Shown here: positions 1-6,208 of the stretch, one piece after another | Layout of the letters: each line of letters starts with the position of its first letter | Numbering within the stretch: position 1 is the stretch's first letter | Assembly: GCA_028275195.1 (NCBI GenBank) | Contig: JAPWVC010000010.1 | Span: 1 to 19,772, forward strand | Length of the DNA: 19,772 nucleotides | Source: Candidatus Acetothermia bacterium | Lineage (GTDB): Bacteria > Bipolaricaulota > Bipolaricaulia > RBG-16-55-9 > JANLFV01 | Direction: 5' to 3' | The notes under the pieces: generated by a model | Databases searched by the model: none | Seen by the model: the letters and a program-made list of their open reading frames with translations, nothing else | What the model was told of the DNA's origin: nothing | Made by a program: the position numbers and the translations under genes

Positions 1-1052
1 CTCTCCGGGAGGTCCCCCTCTTTATAGCCCAAATGGCGGAAGCAGGGCTGAAGGTGAAGAGGGAGAGGATAGTAGACCTCGGTGCCGATTCCTTGTTCGG
101 CAAGATAGGTCCTGAGGGCATCGCGCTTCCCGGCCAAGACCCGGATTGTGTATTGATGGAAGATGTGGGTGCGATCCGGAGCCCGGTAAGGCAGCACGAT
201 CCCAGGCAGGCCGGCGAGGAGTTCATCATACCGATCGGCCAGCCGCCTTCGGGCGGCGGTCCACTCCCCAAGGTGGGGGAGCTTGGCCTTGAGGATCGCG
301 GCCTGGAGGGCGTCGAGCCGGGAGTTCGTGCCTACTAAATGATGGTAATACTTGGGCTTGGAGCCGTGGACCCGGAGCAGCCGCACCCGCTCGGCCAGCT
401 CATCGTCGTTCGTCACCACCAGCCCGCCGTCGCCATAGGCCCCGAGGTTCTTAGTGGGGAAGAAGCTGAAGCAGCCGAGGTGGCCAATCGTGCCCGCTTT
501 GCAGGTTGGCCCATGGTGCGTAGTGTGTTGCCCGGAGTATTCGGCGCCGATGGCCTGGGCCGCGTCCTCGATGATGTAGAGGCCAAACTCCTTCGCGATG
601 GCCATGATCGTATCCATCTCGGCCATCTGGCCGAAGAGGTGGACGGGGATCACCGCCTTCGGCGGAGTCCGTGGTCCGGGGTTCGTGGTCAAAATCCGCC
701 TTACATCGGCGGGGTCGAGGTTGAAGGTTTGGGGATCGATGTCGCAGAAGATCGGGGTGGCACCGGCGTTGTGGACAACGCCGGCGGTGGCGAAGAAGGT
801 GAAGCTGGGGACGATGACGGCGTCGCCCGGGCCGATCCCCAGGGCCTTGAGGGCTAAAAGGAGGGCGTCGGTCCCGCTCGCCACGCCGATGGCGTGCTTG
901 ACTCCGCAGAACTCGGCGAGCTCGCGCTCCAGGGCCTCCACCTCGGGGCCGAGGATGAATCGCCCTGAGGCCACCACCCGCTGGATGGCGGCATCGATCT
1001 CGGCCTTGATGGCCTGGTATTGGCGGGTGAGGTCGAGGATCGGGATGTTCAT
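1..1052 (-). CDS. DegT/DnrJ/EryC1/StrS aminotransferase, WbpE-like (3' end off window)
   Basis: PLP-dependent sugar aminotransferase, probably converting the UDP-3-keto-GlcNAcA product of the upstream dehydrogenase to the 3-amino sugar with glutamate as donor. I translated it from the minus strand: it opens MNIPILDLTRQYQAIK and about 350 codons are visible, close to the usual 360-380, so only a short C-terminus is missing beyond base 1. Family hallmarks are the GVASGTDAL segment (about residues 56-64), IEDAAQA with the cofactor-binding Asp (about 161-167), and the FFPTKNLGAYGDGG motif whose Lys near 201 should form the Schiff base. The ATG lies 1 nt after the TGA of the acetyltransferase, so it is the last visible gene of the wbp-type operon. 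The family is certain; the exact substrate is inferred from the neighbours. Other DegT sugar aminotransferases look alike. Confidence 0.9.
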   Translation of the reverse strand, partial: MNIPILDLTRQYQAIKAEIDAAIQRVVASGRFILGPEVEALERELAEFCGVKHAIGVASGTDALLLALKALGIGPGDAVIVPSFTFFATAGVVHNAGATPIFCDIDPQTFNLDPADVRRILTTNPGPRTPPKAVIPVHLFGQMAEMDTIMAIAKEFGLYIIEDAAQAIGAEYSGQHTTHHGPTCKAGTIGHLGCFSFFPTKNLGAYGDGGLVVTNDDELAERVRLLRVHGSKPKYYHHLVGTNSRLDALQAAILKAKLPHLGEWTAARRRLADRYDELLAGLPGIVLPYRAPDRTHIFHQYTIRVLAGKRDALRTYLAEQGIGTEVYYPLPLHLQPCFRHLGYKEGDLPE

Positions 1053-1053
1053 A

Positions 1054-1647
1054 TCATGGTCCCTCCCCGAGGTATTCCACTTTCTCCCCCTCCTTGCGAT
1101 AGCGCCTCCCGCAGGCCGGGCAGGCCGCGCGGCCCTCCTCGAAAGAGAGGCGGTTCCCGCAGCGACAGGCCCAGCCGACGATTCGAGCCGGAACCCCGGC
1201 CACTAAGGCATAGGGTGGAACATCCCTAGTGACCACCGCCCCGGCGGCCACGAAGGCCCACTCCCCGATGGTCACCCCGCAGACGATCGTGGCATTGGCC
1301 CCGATCGTGGCCCCTTCCTTCACCCTGGTGGGGATATAGTCTTCACTCCGGTTCCTTGGGAAGGCCGAGCGGGGGGTCCTGACATTGGTGAAGACGCAGC
1401 TCGGGCCGCAGAAGACATAATCCTCGAGGGTCACGCCCTCATAGACCGAGACATTGTTCTGGATCTTCACATGGTCCCCGATCCTCACATTCTTGGCCAC
1501 GAAGACGTTCTGCCCGAGGGTGCAGTCCTCGCCGATCTCCGCCCCGGCCATCACATGGGAGAAGTGCCAGACCTTCGTGCCTCTCCCGAGCTTAGCCCCG
1601 GGGTCCACATAGGCCGACTCATGGACGAAGTAATCCCTCTCGCTCAT
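1054..1647 (-). CDS. WbpD-like UDP-sugar N-acetyltransferase (left-handed beta-helix)
   Basis: Predicted cytoplasmic acetyl-CoA-dependent N-acetyltransferase acting on the 3-amino group of a UDP-2-acetamido-3-amino-hexuronic acid. The 197-aa protein is mostly hexapeptide repeat (I/V-G-x-x-x-x pattern, about residues 12-158, e.g. GAEIGEDCTLG, KNVRIGDHV, GATIGANATIVCGVTIG), the left-handed beta-helix fold of WbpD/WlbB. The FTNVRTPRS stretch (about 86-94) matches the conserved region near the active site. The C-terminal tail (160-183) carries C161-x-C163 and C176-x2-C179, which resembles a small zinc ribbon. Its ATG overlaps the preceding dehydrogenase stop by 4 nt (ATGA), which implies translational coupling. 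Family call is strong; substrate is inferred from co-occurrence with the dehydrogenases and aminotransferase. Confidence 0.88.
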   Translation of the reverse strand: MSERDYFVHESAYVDPGAKLGRGTKVWHFSHVMAGAEIGEDCTLGQNVFVAKNVRIGDHVKIQNNVSVYEGVTLEDYVFCGPSCVFTNVRTPRSAFPRNRSEDYIPTRVKEGATIGANATIVCGVTIGEWAFVAAGAVVTRDVPPYALVAGVPARIVGWACRCGNRLSFEEGRAACPACGRRYRKEGEKVEYLGEGP

Positions 1648-2594
1648 CGGGCCGCCTCCAGTTGCCGGTTAGCCTCCTCGAGGACCCTTACCACCGGGAC
1701 TGCGCTCTCACCGTCGGAGAGGGGGCGCTTCCCCTCGGCCAGGCAGTCCAGAAAGTGCAAGAGCTCGAGCCTCAAGGGCTCGCCCCGGCCTTGGCCGCGG
1801 AAGACCACCTCTGCCCCTTCGTCCCGGTTCGTCAGGTCGGGGTTGATCCCCTTGCGGTGGAGGGAGATAGCTTGCTCGGCCTCATCGTAGACTAACATCC
1901 CCTTCGCGCCGATCGCGGTGAGCCGGCGTCGCCTCTCCGGCCAGAGCCAGGAGGCATGGATGTGGGCTCGAACTCCGCGAGGGAACCAGAGGTGCAGGTA
2001 GACATCGTCCTCGACATTCGGCTGGAGGACGGCCTGCCCCTGGGCCGCGACCCTCTCCGGGGCCTGGCCGACGAGGTAAAGGAGGAGCGCCACATCGTGG
2101 ACTCCGAGGCTGAAGAGGGCGTTCTCCACGGTCCGGACCCGGCCGAGGTTGAGCCGCTCCTGGTGGAGGCTCCAGATCTCCCCCAGGGCCCCCGAGTCCA
2201 GGAACTCCTTGAGCCAGCGGACGGCCGGCTGGTAGAGGAGGAGGTGGCCGACCATGAGCACCCGCCCTTGCTTTTTGGCCAGGGCCACGAGTTCCTCGGC
2301 CTCGTGGGTAGCGAGGGCCAACGGCTTCTCCACGAACACATGCTTCCCGGCGAGGAGAGCCTCCTTCGCTATGGAGAAGTGGGTCGCCGCCGGGGTGGCG
2401 ATGACCATCGCGGGGAGGTCGCGCTCCAGGAGCAAGTGCTGGTCGGGGTAGATGGGCACATCGGGGTAAAGGGCAGAGAGCTCGGCCCGCAGTTCAGGGC
2501 GGAGCTCGGCGATCCCGCCCAAGGCCCCGAGCTCATGGAGGGTCCGGGCCAGGTTCCTCCCCCAGCCGCCAGCGCCGATGAGCCCGACCTTCAT
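1644..2594 (-). CDS. Gfo/Idh/MocA-family dehydrogenase, probable UDP-GlcNAcA 3-dehydrogenase (WbpB role)
   Basis: NAD(P)-dependent sugar dehydrogenase, probably oxidising C3 of UDP-GlcNAc uronic acid ahead of transamination. The 316-aa protein starts with a Rossmann glycine motif, GLIGAGGWGRN (4-14), and has the family signature VFVEKPLAL (86-94) with the catalytic-region EKP, followed by a beta-sheet domain including a GVHDVALLLYLVG segment with the conserved His-Asp. It reads more like the Gfo/Idh/MocA proteins that accompany WbpD-like transferases in many bacteria and archaea than like Pseudomonas WbpB itself, although the length equals it. It overlaps the WbpA-type gene upstream and the acetyltransferase downstream by 4 nt each. 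In Pseudomonas the WbpB step is coupled to WbpE through 2-oxoglutarate; whether that holds here cannot be told. Confidence 0.83.
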   Translation of the reverse strand: MKVGLIGAGGWGRNLARTLHELGALGGIAELRPELRAELSALYPDVPIYPDQHLLLERDLPAMVIATPAATHFSIAKEALLAGKHVFVEKPLALATHEAEELVALAKKQGRVLMVGHLLLYQPAVRWLKEFLDSGALGEIWSLHQERLNLGRVRTVENALFSLGVHDVALLLYLVGQAPERVAAQGQAVLQPNVEDDVYLHLWFPRGVRAHIHASWLWPERRRRLTAIGAKGMLVYDEAEQAISLHRKGINPDLTNRDEGAEVVFRGQGRGEPLRLELLHFLDCLAEGKRPLSDGESAVPVVRVLEEANRQLEAAR

Positions 2595-3916
2595 AAGAGG
2601 GTGATCCGCTCCCTCCCCTCCCGCACGCCACGCGTGGCATTCCGGGTATCGAACACATGGCGGGAGTGCGCTACCACCCAGGCATAGTCGATCCCGGAAT
2701 GGTCTGTCGCGATGATCACCAGGTCCTGGGCCGCGAGGAGCTCGGCAGTGAGGGGCTGGCTCGCCATTGCCAGCCCTTCGACGCGGAAGCTCGGCACATA
2801 AGGGTCGTGGTAGGTCACCTTTGCCCCATCAGCTTGGAGGAGCCTGATCACCGCGATGGCCGGTGACTCCCGGTAGTCGTCGAGGTCCCGTTTGTAGGCC
2901 ACCCCTAAGACCAGCACCTTGGCCTGTGAAGGTGGGACGCCGAGCCTGCTCAGGATGCGGAAAGCCTTCTCCCGGACGAACTCCGGCATCCGGCGGTTGA
3001 TCTCCCCGGCCAAGGCGATGAAGTGGGTATTGAAGTTCAGCTCCTTGGCCTTCCACTCCAGATAATGAGGGTCCACGGGGATGCAGTGGCCGCCCACGCC
3101 TGGGCCGGGCCAGAAGGGCATGATCCCGAAGGGCTTAGTGAAGGCCGCTTCCAAAACCTCCCACACATCGAGCCCCATCCGGTCGCAGAGCAAAGCGAGC
3201 TCGTTCACTAAGGCGATGTTCACCGCCCGGAAGGTGTTCTCGAAGACCTTCACCAGCTCGGCCACCTTGGCGCTCGAGACCGGGATCACCCGCTCCACCG
3301 TCTGGGAGTAGAAGGCCACTCCCACCTCCAAGGAATTCGGCCCGACCCCTCCGACCACCTTGCAGGTGTTTTTCGTCGTGTAGCGCTTGTTCCCGGGGTC
3401 CACCCGCTCGGGGGAGTGGACGAGGAAGAAGTCCCGCTCGACCTTCAGGCCGGAGCCCTCAAGGATGGGCAGCATAATCTCTTCCGTTGTTCCAGGGTAG
3501 GTGGTGGACTCCAAACTCACGAGCTGGCCGGGCCGGAGGCGAGCGGCGATCTCCCGCGTCACTCGCTCTACATATTGCAAGTCCGGGGTGAGGTTCTTGG
3601 TGAGCGGGGTGGGGACGCAGATCACGATCACATCCATCTCCGCGGCCCGGCGGAAGTCGGTCTCCGCATGGAGGAGCCCGCGGGCCACAAGCTCCCTAAG
3701 CTCCTCATCCTTGACATCGCCGATGTAGTTCTCCCCGCGGTTCACCTTCTCAGCCCGGAGGGGGTTCTGCTCCACCCCGAGCACCCGGAAGCCGACCTTG
3801 GCCTTCTCCACGGCGAAGGGGAGGCCCACATACCCCAGCCCGACCACCCCCACTAGGGCCGTCCGCTCCCGAATCTTGCGCAAGAGCTCGGCTTTATGAT
3901 CGATCAATTCGATCAT
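2591..3916 (-). CDS. UDP-N-acetylglucosamine 6-dehydrogenase-type UDP-sugar dehydrogenase (WbpA-like)
   Basis: First enzyme of the sugar pathway, a four-electron NAD-dependent oxidation of UDP-HexNAc C6 to the uronic acid. With the chosen ATG the protein has 441 aa. Visible motifs are the NAD-binding GVVGLGYVGLP (23-33), the VPTPLTKNLTPDL segment, HSPERVDPGN (about 167-176), and the catalytic-cysteine motif GPGVGGHCIPVDPHYL with Cys278, followed by the C-terminal UDP-binding domain. I chose ATG 3916 because family members begin about 20 residues before the glycine motif. An in-frame TTG at 3964, preceded by AGGGG, would add 16 residues and cannot be excluded. It leads the four-gene wbp-type operon and is preceded by a long structured leader. 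Assignment to the N-acetylhexosamine branch rather than UDP-glucose is inferred from sequence style and the following genes. Confidence 0.88.
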   Translation of the reverse strand: MIELIDHKAELLRKIRERTALVGVVGLGYVGLPFAVEKAKVGFRVLGVEQNPLRAEKVNRGENYIGDVKDEELRELVARGLLHAETDFRRAAEMDVIVICVPTPLTKNLTPDLQYVERVTREIAARLRPGQLVSLESTTYPGTTEEIMLPILEGSGLKVERDFFLVHSPERVDPGNKRYTTKNTCKVVGGVGPNSLEVGVAFYSQTVERVIPVSSAKVAELVKVFENTFRAVNIALVNELALLCDRMGLDVWEVLEAAFTKPFGIMPFWPGPGVGGHCIPVDPHYLEWKAKELNFNTHFIALAGEINRRMPEFVREKAFRILSRLGVPPSQAKVLVLGVAYKRDLDDYRESPAIAVIRLLQADGAKVTYHDPYVPSFRVEGLAMASQPLTAELLAAQDLVIIATDHSGIDYAWVVAHSRHVFDTRNATRGVREGRERITLL

Positions 3917-4056
3917 CCCCGCCACTCGTATCGGCTTGGCTATTCTACCTCGCCCAGCGCTCAAGGCTCAAACCCCTATACGGTCTTCTCCAGCTTGGCG
4001 GTAATAGGGCCAACTTTGAAGCCCGGAAGCCCAGGTCCCCAAAGCAGGATAGCCGA

Positions 4057-4144
4057 GAAGGGCGCATTCGCTTCCCTTCCAAACGGCAGCCAAGACCGGC
4101 CTCCCGGCCAGCGGGCTGCCGCTCTCCCCGCGGTCTATGGAGAG
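4057..4144 (-). other. Three consecutive hairpins in the presumed 5' leader of the wbp-type operon
   Basis: Three adjacent inverted repeats lie in the noncoding stretch: GAAGGG/CCCTTC (4057-4062 with 4074-4079), an 8-bp stem CGGCAGCC/GGCTGCCG (4084-4091 with 4114-4121) enclosing a small GGCC/GGCC hairpin, and CTCTCC/GGAGAG (4122-4127 with 4139-4144). If transcription starts near 4155 they fall in a leader of roughly 240 nt. I do not recognise a known riboswitch, and there is no good U-tract. The whole gap 3917-4174 contains no other gene I can support. Confidence 0.4.
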
Positions 4145-4161
4145 GGGAAAGCCCTGCCTGA

Positions 4162-4167
4162 ATTATA
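4162..4167 (-). promoter_or_regulatory. Possible -10 element (TATAAT) for the wbp-type operon
   Basis: A perfect TATAAT on the minus strand in an otherwise GC-rich gap, directed at the WbpA-type gene. The positions 16-18 nt upstream (GCCCCA-like) do not resemble TTGACA and there is no extended -10, so the promoter is weakly supported or activator dependent. Confidence 0.3.
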
Positions 4168-4174
4168 ACTCATC

Positions 4175-4381
4175 TCACCAATATTGGGGCTCGAGGCTCT
4201 CCCGCGGTTCGGCCTCGTCTTTGCTCCATAGCCCTCTCCTCGAGCTCTCGATCACTATCCCCAGCTCAAGCTCATCGATCGCCCTATCGTTCAAGAGGCC
4301 CTCCCTCTCGACCTTTGAGATGGCCAGCGAACACTTAACTGCCTGCTCCCGCTTGCCCGGGATGATAGCCTTGCTCCTCAC
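4175..4381 (-). CDS. Doubtful small ORF (68 aa), unknown function
   Basis: A 68-codon frame begins with GTG overlapping the TGA of the Wzz-type gene by 4 nt (GTGA), the overlap style used by real genes in this window. The product is hydrophilic and rich in Glu, Arg and Ser, with no signal peptide, membrane segment or motif I recognise. There is no separate well-spaced Shine-Dalgarno; translation would depend on coupling to wzz. It ends just before the TATAAT of the next operon. It may equally be chance reading frame. If it is not real, the stretch 3917-4377 is a 461-bp gene-free region holding the hairpins and the -10-like element described separately. Confidence 0.3.
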   Translation of the reverse strand: MRSKAIIPGKREQAVKCSLAISKVEREGLLNDRAIDELELGIVIESSRRGLWSKDEAEPRESLEPQYW

Positions 4382-5241
4382 TCCTTGGCCTCGGTCTGCT
4401 TCCCGCCTTCCATGTAGTGGATGAAGAAGGCGAGCAGGACCCCCACGAATAGCCCCAAGACCCCAGCTACGGCCAGGTTCATCGAGCGGTTGGGGCCGAT
4501 AGGAGCAGGCGAAGCATAGGGCGGGCTAATGGTGATCAGCGGCTCCCAGCCCGCCCCAGCGATCTCACTCAGCTCTTCCTTGGAGAGATTAAGGCTGTCC
4601 ATCTCCCTCTGAAGTGGGGCGAGCCGGCCATATAGATTGGCAAGCTCCTGGCGAAGGGCGAAGCCTTCCAGAGTGGCGTCGAGCTCCCCGACCTTGAGGG
4701 AGGCATTCTCTCCCCGCTCGAGCAGCCCCTGGATCTGCTGGGCAAGCTGGGCTTGCAAGGCCGCGAGTCGCTCTAGGCCCCGCTCGAGCCGAAGGAGCTC
4801 GCCTTGGATCTCCTTCTCGAGCTGTCCCTTGATCTCGGAAGAGAATAACTCAATCAGCCGGCCGAGGACCTCCCGGAGGGCTGTTGGAGGGAGAGCTCCT
4901 CTCAGCTCAACTTGAATGAGATCGCCCTTCTGGACCGTTACCTTCAAGCTACTCGAGAGCAAGCGGGCCTCATCGACCAGCCCCTTCCCAGCCTGCCGGA
5001 GGAGCTCCTTCGAGCTAAGCATGGCGACTGCTACCTCGCTCGAGGGGGAGCTGAGCGTGACCCCCTTGACCGTAGGGGCGGACTGGAGCTGGTAGACCGC
5101 TTGGGCTTGGTATTGGCTCGGCTTCGTGAAGGAGGCCAGGGCAGCAGCCAGGATGGCAGTGAGGGTGATCCCCAGGATGATCCACTTCTTCCGCCAGATC
5201 ACCCGGAAGTAGTCACGCAGGTCGACCTCATACTCCTCCAT
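4378..5241 (-). CDS. Wzz-type polysaccharide chain-length determinant protein
   Basis: Inner-membrane polysaccharide co-polymerase that would set the length of the polymer made from the neighbouring locus. The 287-aa protein shows the Wzz layout: a short cytoplasmic N-terminus (EEYEVDLRDYFRVIWRKKW), membrane helix 1 (about 21-38), a periplasmic domain with a long predicted coiled coil (about 138-225), a proline-rich stretch PPYASPAPIGPN (240-251) and membrane helix 2 (about 254-275). There is no C-terminal tyrosine-kinase domain, so it is not a full BY-kinase. I chose ATG 5241 because AAGGAGG sits 5 nt upstream and because the promoter found at 5306-5334 would start transcription near 5299. 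An in-frame ATG at 5307 also has a GGAGG but would lie upstream of that start. Confidence 0.87.
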   Translation of the reverse strand: MEEYEVDLRDYFRVIWRKKWIILGITLTAILAAALASFTKPSQYQAQAVYQLQSAPTVKGVTLSSPSSEVAVAMLSSKELLRQAGKGLVDEARLLSSSLKVTVQKGDLIQVELRGALPPTALREVLGRLIELFSSEIKGQLEKEIQGELLRLERGLERLAALQAQLAQQIQGLLERGENASLKVGELDATLEGFALRQELANLYGRLAPLQREMDSLNLSKEELSEIAGAGWEPLITISPPYASPAPIGPNRSMNLAVAGVLGLFVGVLLAFFIHYMEGGKQTEAKE

Positions 5242-5305
5242 CCATTCCTCCTTGTGGCCCTCGGCCTGATCGATCGAGCTGCTCCCGGCCCCACCCCACA
5301 GGAGC

Positions 5306-5334
5306 ATCCTACTCCCCTCCGCTCTGGATGTCAA
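5306..5334 (-). promoter_or_regulatory. Sigma70-type promoter for wzz
   Basis: On the minus strand a perfect -35 TTGACA (5334-5329) is followed after 17 nt by TAGGAT (5311-5306; 4 of 6 matches to TATAAT). The predicted start near 5299 gives a leader of about 58 nt with the Shine-Dalgarno at its end. This supports transcription of wzz separately from the regulator gene upstream. Confidence 0.65.
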
Positions 5335-5347
5335 TCCCCGTCTGCTG

Positions 5348-5364
5348 GCCCCAGTGCCTGGGGC
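5348..5364 (-). repeat. Perfect 7-3-7 inverted repeat upstream of the wzz promoter
   Basis: GCCCCAG-TGC-CTGGGGC forms a 7-bp stem with a 3-nt loop, centred about 57 bp upstream of the predicted wzz transcription start and 83 bp past the regulator stop codon. No U-tract follows on either strand, so it is either a weak terminator for the regulator transcript or an operator. The rest of the gap 5242-5438 holds only an AT-rich near-palindrome (5409-5423). Confidence 0.4.
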
Positions 5365-5438
5365 TGAGAAAGGTGGTGCCACTGAAATGGAGGCCGGCCC
5401 CTGGGCTTAAGCTTTAAAGGCTTCGCATGCCCTTCGAG

Positions 5439-6176
5439 CTAGAGGAGGCTCTCGTGGACCGCGACCGGGAGCGGGCGGGCCAGCCCCTGGAGCCGGTTGA
5501 GGTCGCAGAGGATGATCCGCGGGCCCTCGAGCTCGATGAGCCGCTCTTGGCGGAAGCGGGAGAGGGTCCGGATCGCCGTCTCCGGGGCGATTCCCGCCAG
5601 CTCGGCCAGCTCGGCCCGGGAGAGCTCGAGCCCGATCAAGAGGCGCTCGCCTTCGGGCTGGCCGAACCGCTTCCCCAGGGCCAGGAGGAGCCGGGCCAGC
5701 CGGGCCTCGCTGCTCCCGTAGGCCACCTCGACCAGCTTGGTCTGGAAGGCCAATAGCTCCCTCGCCAGCTTCTCGATCAGCCGGAAGGCCACAATCGGAT
5801 GGTCCCGGATGAACCCCAAGAGCTTCTCCTTGGGGATGAAGGCCAAGGTCGTTGGGGAGAGGGTCCTTGCGGAGCTGGTATAGCTCCCCTCGGCGAAGAG
5901 CGCCTCTTCCCCGAGGAGCTCCCCGGAGCGGAGGAGCTTGAGGATCTGGCGCTTCCCGTTCGGGGCCTTCCCCAGGACCTTCACCCGCCCGCGACAGACG
6001 ATGTAGGCCCCGAAGGGGGAAGCCCCCTCCTGGAAGATCGTCTCCCCGCCGTCGTAGCTCACATGGTTCACCAGGCCGGTGAACTGGGCGAACTCCTCCG
6101 GGGGAAGCCCGGAGAAGATCCAAGAGCAGGCCTCCTGGCGGCAGTCGTGGCAGCCTCGGATCTGGATCGCCTCCAC
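5439..6176 (-). CDS. Crp/Fnr-family transcription regulator with N-terminal cysteine cluster
   Basis: Predicted cytoplasmic dimeric regulator of 245 aa. Order: a Cys-rich N-terminus C9-x2-C12-x4-C17, a cyclic-nucleotide-type beta-roll (about 24-125), a dimerisation helix (about 126-150) and a winged HTH (about 157-225). C-x2-C-x4-C resembles the C-x2-C-x5-C that, with a fourth Cys, binds the O2-sensitive [4Fe-4S] cluster of E. coli FNR. The FNR Cys122 position appears to be Ala here, but Cys61 in the beta-roll could be the fourth ligand. The recognition helix reads APETAIRTLSR: Glu199 and Arg203 match FNR E-x-x-S-R, with Ile202 replacing Ser. The start is GTG with AAGGGG 6 nt upstream. It lies 32 nt downstream of the flavoprotein gene, so the two are probably co-transcribed. 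Family is certain; redox or O2 sensing is inferred. Confidence 0.88.
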   Translation of the reverse strand: MEAIQIRGCHDCRQEACSWIFSGLPPEEFAQFTGLVNHVSYDGGETIFQEGASPFGAYIVCRGRVKVLGKAPNGKRQILKLLRSGELLGEEALFAEGSYTSSARTLSPTTLAFIPKEKLLGFIRDHPIVAFRLIEKLARELLAFQTKLVEVAYGSSEARLARLLLALGKRFGQPEGERLLIGLELSRAELAELAGIAPETAIRTLSRFRQERLIELEGPRIILCDLNRLQGLARPLPVAVHESLL

Positions 6177-6208
6177 CTCTTGCCCCTTCCGTTCGGCTCA
6201 GGCCGCCC

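Noticed and set aside
1956..2687. A 243-codon plus-strand frame across the dehydrogenase genes
   Set aside because: Antisense to the well-supported Gfo/Idh/MocA gene, with no recognisable motif or ribosome site.
3890..3913. FNR-like TTGAT/ATCAT pair in the start of the WbpA-type gene
   Set aside because: The half-sites are separated by 2 nt instead of 4 and encode the conserved N-terminus, so this is coincidence.
5242..5382. Longer N-terminus for Wzz (in-frame starts at 5382 and 5307)
   Set aside because: Added residues do not look like a Wzz N-terminus, and the promoter at 5306-5334 would place transcription start downstream of both; ATG 5241 has an ideal Shine-Dalgarno.
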